Assembly (NCBI GenBank): GCA_013396995.1
Contig: VWZP01010162.1
Span: 62,001 to 126,000, forward strand
Direction of reading: 5' to 3'
Source of the DNA: Dicaeum eximium
Lineage: Eukaryota; Chordata; Aves; Passeriformes; Dicaeidae
DNA: 64,000 bases
Numbering within the stretch: position 1 is the first letter of the stretch; each line of letters opens with the position of its first letter. Below are positions 58,301 to 64,000 of the stretch, one piece after another. The notes beneath the pieces are model-generated. The model saw nothing but the letters and a program-made list of their open reading frames with translations. It ran no database searches and had not been told where the DNA came from. A program made the position numbers and the translations under genes.

Positions 58301-61300
58301 TGACACATGCTTGCTATAAAATAATTTGATATTCATTCCTTATTCCTAGAGCATCAGATTGATAAAATTCATACAAATCAGATTCCAGTAGAGGCTGTGC
58401 ATACAGGCACACATGTACATGTACACTTCAGAGGATATCTCTGACCTGTCTCTGGTTACCCAGAGCATCTGAGTCAGAAGGACTTTTCCAGGGCTCTTTG
58501 TTAGCTCTTTGTGGCAATATCTCTGCATTGGATACCTACATCCATGTGGAGCTGCTCATCTTAGCTACAGACAGATCATACTACTGGAGTGTAACAATTT
58601 GCATGACAGTACTATTAGGAATCAGAATTTGGGCATAATTTACATAATTTTTTTTCCCTTTTAATGCCTTAATTATCTATAAAAACAGAGTAATTCAGAG
58701 TTGAAATTAAAACAAATCTATATTAATAGAGTCTTGAAATTAATATGCTTCTTTTCAGGGTTCATAATTAGTACATCATACAACATTATTCCACAGATGT
58801 TTCTTTTGTCTCTTAGTAAGCACAGTAGACTAAACAGAATTTACAAGATGTACTAGATTTACTAGATTATTTTGGTATATTTTAGTGGGAAACGTGCAAA
58901 ATACTTTCTTATGGGGTTTTAGATATTATATATTTTAATAGATAAAGGGTGCGTTTCCAGGGCAAAAACCTAGTAGGAATAGCAATAGACAAAATAATGA
59001 ATACTTCCCTTTAAAAGCTGAGGCATTCCTGATATTTCAGAACTGCTTCTGAAAGTCAGGCCTGCCTGAAAGCCATACATGAAGCTGAGTGCAGGGATCT
59101 TCCAAAAGAAAAGAAGGCTTGGATGTTCTAGATGCTTTAGAGCAGACCAAACTCTCTTTTACCCAGTTCATGAGGGTCAGGACATTCTGAGCCAAGCACA
59201 CTTACAGCCCCATCCACTAGCAGATACCCTGAGGCTGGCTTTTTCTAAGCAGTTTTAATGTTCTCAGCCAAGCTACAACAGAGTCCACAGTAAATAATGT
59301 GGGCAGTCCAGGCGTGGCTTTCCCAGCCTTCAGCCTGCTCTTAATCCTGCTATGTATGTAGGGAGGTTATGTGTGGACATAATTTGCAATTCCATGTTAA
59401 AGAATTTCTGGGGTCTATGCCCACTTTTCTTAAAACCCTAGGAAACTGCTGGCTAGAAAGTACATAAAAGAATATTATGGTAGCAAGAGGAAAGATACTG
59501 AAACTGAGATTCCCTGTGCAACCTCAATTCAATCTTCTGTGTTGCTGTTATTATACAGCCCTTTATTAATTATTTTCCCACAGGAAATGTGAAGAATGGA
59601 TAGAGTTCTGAGGAAGACTTAAGAATTGTGTAGTGAAAGAGGCTTTGTGTTGTGATCTGTTCTTATGATGGAGGGATCCATAGAGAAAGGAAAAATGGTC
59701 TTTTGTTTCAGACAGTTGAATACAGAATTGTAAAATGTGGAATTGCAGCAGCTGAGTTCTGTGGGACTAGATTCTGTCCTTGCCTCCAGTATAAAATTCC
59801 TGTGTAGGAAATTTGCCAAGGCATTTACCCACAGATGTTTTACAAATGTGTCCTCAGTTTTAAGGAAAGCTTTCTTGAGACCCTGTCTTCTGCAAAGTGT
59901 GAGCCATGAACTGAAATTGAAAGGAACAATACACTGAATGTCTGTTTTTTGAAAATTCAATTATAAGGATCAGATTTTTCACCTAAATTAAATGGAGAAA
60001 TAAATGATTCTTTAATTTTCTAAAGTATTTGAGAAAAAAATATTCACTGTTTGTGAGGCATGTATGGTACAATAATATAATGAAATGTTCATAAGGAAAC
60101 TAAAACATCTCTTCAGAGCAGGGTTTTAACACTTGCATGGAGCTGTGCACGGAAGGCTAAATGTCAAAGGATGCTTTCCATAGATGCCTTTCTGATGGTA
60201 GTGGTTGTTCTATCCCTTGGGTGAGACTGCAGATTCATGAGAACAGAGTATATAACAATATTATTAAAGTTATTTCTTAACATATTGTCACAATAGCATT
60301 TGGTGGCATTTTTTAACTCTGAATGCTTGACCTTGAGATTTCTGCTGCATTTTCTGAATAAGCACTGATAGTTGCAGTACCTTAAGTTATAAATAAAACA
60401 TCCTGCTGCATCTAAAGAGTGCAACTCTTTTGTGTATATGATCTCTTTCCAGCAGTAGCCCCAAAGGAGAAATGTATTTTGATTGAACAAGCATTTGTTA
60501 TTTAGAAATGCTCTGAGAACCTGATCTAATCACCACTGATGTTAAGTATCACATTTGTTCACAAAAGGTGATTGTGTGGCCCTTCGGTCACAGTTTAATT
60601 TTTTTGAATGTATATAGTAATTATCTCAGACAAAGAAATATGCGGTCATAAGACTGTAACTTCATTTGCTGCCAATTTGAGCACAAAATACAACTAATAT
60701 GCTGAAATTTCTGTATTTTTCCATTGTTCTGTAATTTTATAGCCACCTGCAATATCTGTTTAGATGTACTTTAAATTGTGAGAGGTAATTGAATGAAAGT
60801 GACAGAAGCAATGGGAGCTAAATGCAGAGTTCTGAAGGTAAAAACACTTTGCCTTTGCTCTTTTGATCCAGACTGTGTCTTTGTCAAGCAGAATGTGATT
60901 CAAGAGAATAAGAACTCCTGATTTAACTAAATTACAAGATAAAATGAAACAGCAGGTGAGGAAACTTCCATCATTATGGAAACAATGCCATCCCTTGTAT
61001 GTACACTACAGCTGTCTAAATCTTCAAATGAAGGTATTAACTCAGATCAAAGATATTCATACAAATGGAAAGGGTAGGCCAAAACTCAAAGTAATAAACC
61101 AGGCAACTATAGGCATTGACAGCACAATGGTTTTCATTTAAATCAGCAGTAGAACTGGTATCCTGTTTCTGGGGGCTATGGCACCTTTCTTTCAAAAGGA
61201 TTTTCTGAAATATCCAGAAAGGAATCATTTCAAGTGGTTGAACCACTGGAAGGCAAACATAAGGGTGCAGCACCCAGACTGCAGCAGAGTGTCAGGTTGC

Positions 61301-64000
61301 CCTGATGGAGGCTTTGAAACCCATCCCCTTCTGTGAGAAAAACAAAGGATGAACAGGAGGCTTTGCACAGGGATCTCGCAGATGCACGTTCCTGAGCATT
61401 ACTGATGTGACCTTTGGCAGCCCTCCTAAATATCTCTTAGAGCCCAGCATTTAATCTTTTAGCACTTGTATCTCCTTCTCTTCTGCTGTGTTTTGGAGGT
61501 AAGCCTCCCAAAAAAAAGTAAAAAAAAAAAAGAAAAGCAAAAAAGCCTGTTCTCTTCACAATGAGAAAAAGATGGGATATAAAATCAACATGAAACTTCT
61601 GTCCATTTAGCCTTAAGAACTGCTGAAGCCACAAACTCCCTGTTTTGCATAAGATGGTCATTTTGAAGAGGAGAGTCAAACTAACAGTAACTGCCAGTGA
61701 AAAGAAAGAAAAAGAAGAGAAAAGGCAGACAAAATATTCAATACCAGCCTGGTGGTCAATGAACACGTTGTCAGTTCTTTGGTTTGTGTGCAGCTAGATC
61801 TGCAGATAACACCACAACTTTTTGAAGGAGAAGGAAATCATGGCCAACTGAGCAAGGTCTTGATTCAAAAGTGAATGATGCAGTAAACTGTGCTTCTTAA
61901 TAGAGATGACTCAGAAGATAAGGATTGGCTGGTGCTTGACAACTTACTTTGTTAATGCAAAGTATTTCTTATGTGATGGATAGCCTTGAATTCATTTGAT
62001 AAAACATTGATACTAATTTCAATTTTTAATTACTAAGATTAATACAGATCATAGTGAGCGGTGTGGGACTGCACAACACAGAGAAGCTGTGCCTGAGTGA
62101 GCCTTTGGAGCACCATATGCCCTGCCTGATGACAATCAAGTACCTCAAAATGAGGTCCTTGGCATGCAAAACTAGAGGTGTTTTGAAGATCCATGTCCTT
62201 TGGTACTTTGGTACCTGATTTGGGGAGTAGAGTGATATGTGCTGGGCTGGAATTTGTTGTCTATACTCTGTGTAACTTCTTCCATCATGGTTTCTACAGG
62301 CTTTCTTTAAAACTCATGGATCAGCCTTTTGTTTCCTTAACATACTTGCAGAAGACAAAGAACTGACCTAATATATTTGTCCTCGAGAGCATTCAGATCC
62401 AGAAATCCCCCCTCCTAATTACTGTGGGATTGATTTAGCCTCTATTTCTTTGAGAAGCAGTGCCACTCTGCTGATAAAGAATTCACAATTCATTGTAGTA
62501 GTAGATGGCAGCAAGAGTGAGCACAGTTTTGTGGATTGATGACAAGATATTCCTCTGGAAGAAAGAATACCTGCTAAAAAGATTGCTTATGAATTTCACT
62601 CAGGGATTATTTAATTACAAACAAAATTTCTTATCTTATGGACAGTGTGGGAAATGAAGCAAGAAGATGGGAACTATCAGACTAAGGGCAGGTCACTGGT
62701 TTGATGACTTGGTTAGCTGCAATGATGGGAAAGGACTGGTTTATCATCCAAGAGGATTAAAAAGAGACAAAATAATGCAAAAGAAAACGTAGAAAGTAAA
62801 CTTAGGAATAAAAAATAAATCATCGTCTGCTCAGAAAGATGTTAAGAGTCAGTTTTCTTTGGCATTTACTTAATGCAAACCCATTACTTTGTGGAGGGAG
62901 TAGGCGTAGGTTAAAGGCTATTAAGTTCTATTCCCATGTAAACTTAAAGCAAGATAACAGAAATCACATATTACAACTTCTTTACTAGCACAAAACCCTT
63001 CTTAATTTTATGACAATGGCCATGGTGTTGCATTATTGGAAGAATTATTCTTTGTAAGTATTGGGCTTCCAGTGTCTGGCGCTCCAATATCGGGGCACCC
63101 TGCCAAAGCATCAGTACACCTCAGCCTGGCTAAGCCCAAAACAAAGACACACTTCAACAGAAGCCCTTTTGACCCTGTCTTCCTGCCAGTGCTGCAGTAG
63201 GTAGTTGATAAAAGGTCCAGCCTTATAGAAAAAGTCAGCCTTCAGCTTTGGCTTCAGTATCACCATTATCCAGGCAACATGTTTGAGAAACTGTTAGGAA
63301 GAACCCAGCATTCTAGAACCCAGCAGGGAAATGTATATTAACTCAGGAGTCTGAGAACTTGAGTACAGCAAAGATGGCTATGCCCTCTTATCTGAATTTG
63401 AATTCTAGGCTCTGGCTTTGAAAGACTACATATTAATTTGAGAGTTTGCACTGTAAAGTACAAAGGTTCCTAGAGGAGATACTCAAACCAGAAATGGCAG
63501 TAAAAATGTATGGTAGAAATACACAGCTGAAGAGTGACACTGCTGAAATGATAAATAGATAGAGGGATATTACACTACTGCTGAGGACATGGAATGAGAT
63601 TTCTAGATTGCAAGATATAGCAAGTATGTACTTCAAACAACCACCCACGGAGCTGTGATGTTTGTGCAGAACGTGACCTGCTTGTGAGGCAATTTCTTGT
63701 AACAGTTTTGGATTTAATTAGGGGTGCAAAGAACAGCTGAAAGATTTGCACACATAAAGTACTCCAGCAGAAATAGAATGGAAAACAAAAATAGTATTAT
63801 TTTAAAACCACAGAAATCTTGGAAAGATTAAAACCATGAGATAGCAGAGATCATGAGCAATATTGCAGGCAGCTGCAAAGAAAAGGGATTTCTAAATTCG
63901 AAACTGGGGAATGCATTCTAATTCTGCAGAACTGGATAGAGTTTCACTCAGTTTACCTTCATGATTAATATATATTTTTATCTATAAAACTTCATGAAAA
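52312..64000. other. Intergenic region downstream of PUS7L, no gene recognised
   Basis: AT-rich sequence with no open frame longer than about 120 codons, none resembling a known family, and no recognisable CR1 or LTR beyond 52310. In human the next gene on this side is ADAMTS20, but I recognise none of its exons. A GC-richer patch at 55210-55390 has no clear function. Confidence 0.6.
53521..53600. repeat. AT-rich short tandem structure
   Basis: Repeated CTCAGCTTTATT and ATAAGTATA units, with one main duplication at 53523 and 53551. Confidence 0.75.

Noticed and set aside
52312..64000. ADAMTS20 exons expected by synteny downstream of PUS7L
   Set aside because: No Cys-rich thrombospondin or metalloprotease exon seen; in human a large gap separates the genes.
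1..64000. CRISPR arrays, bacterial operons, tRNA or rRNA genes
   Set aside because: No spaced direct repeats, ribosome-binding-site-led operons or tRNA/rRNA folds were noticed; the sequence is vertebrate nuclear DNA.

Overview
The window is nuclear DNA from a vertebrate, almost certainly a bird. Genes are split into short exons with GT-AG introns, promoters are CpG-rich, and the repeats are mostly CR1 LINE fragments, several ending in the ATTCTATG-type tail. One stretch opens like a common avian LTR (TGTCCTGGTTTCAGCT...). I cannot name the species.

Three complete protein-coding genes are present. TWF1 (twinfilin-1; + strand, CDS 6960-22844, 9 coding exons, 350 aa) starts in a CpG island. IRAK4 (interleukin-1 receptor-associated kinase 4; - strand, CDS 39455-28544, 11 coding exons, 464 aa) converges on TWF1. 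PUS7L (PUS7-like pseudouridine synthase; + strand, CDS 40244-49975, 8 coding exons, 692 aa) lies head-to-head with IRAK4. The two share a GC-rich interval of about 0.8 kb holding a palindromic CRE, a GC box, an ETS-type site and a 32-N gap. From memory, the human 12q12 order is ADAMTS20-PUS7L-IRAK4-TWF1-TMEM117, so this is that conserved block read in the opposite direction. All 28 coding exons were placed by hand and keep frame across every junction. The one non-GT donor is the GC donor after TWF1 exon 6.

Region by region: 1-716 is a diverged CR1; 717-6740 is AT-rich intergenic sequence with a long A-tract; 6750-25900 is TWF1 with its 3' UTR and intronic CR1s, including a young CR1 apparently nested in an older one; 26950-39455 is IRAK4; 39456-40243 is the shared promoter; 40244-about 50570 is PUS7L with an antisense CR1 in intron 3; 51000-52310 is a CR1 interrupted by a truncated LTR; 52312-64000 is intergenic sequence in which I see no gene.

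The genes do not form a pathway. Twinfilin acts on actin dynamics, IRAK4 relays Toll-like/IL-1 receptor signals from MyD88, and PUS7L modifies RNA. Their adjacency is inherited synteny; the only plausible regulatory link is the shared IRAK4/PUS7L promoter. I did not find a new biological system. The most interesting points are a Glu in IRAK4 where human IRAK4 has activation-loop Ser346, the GC-AG intron in TWF1, the shared CRE promoter, and several perfect short inverted repeats.
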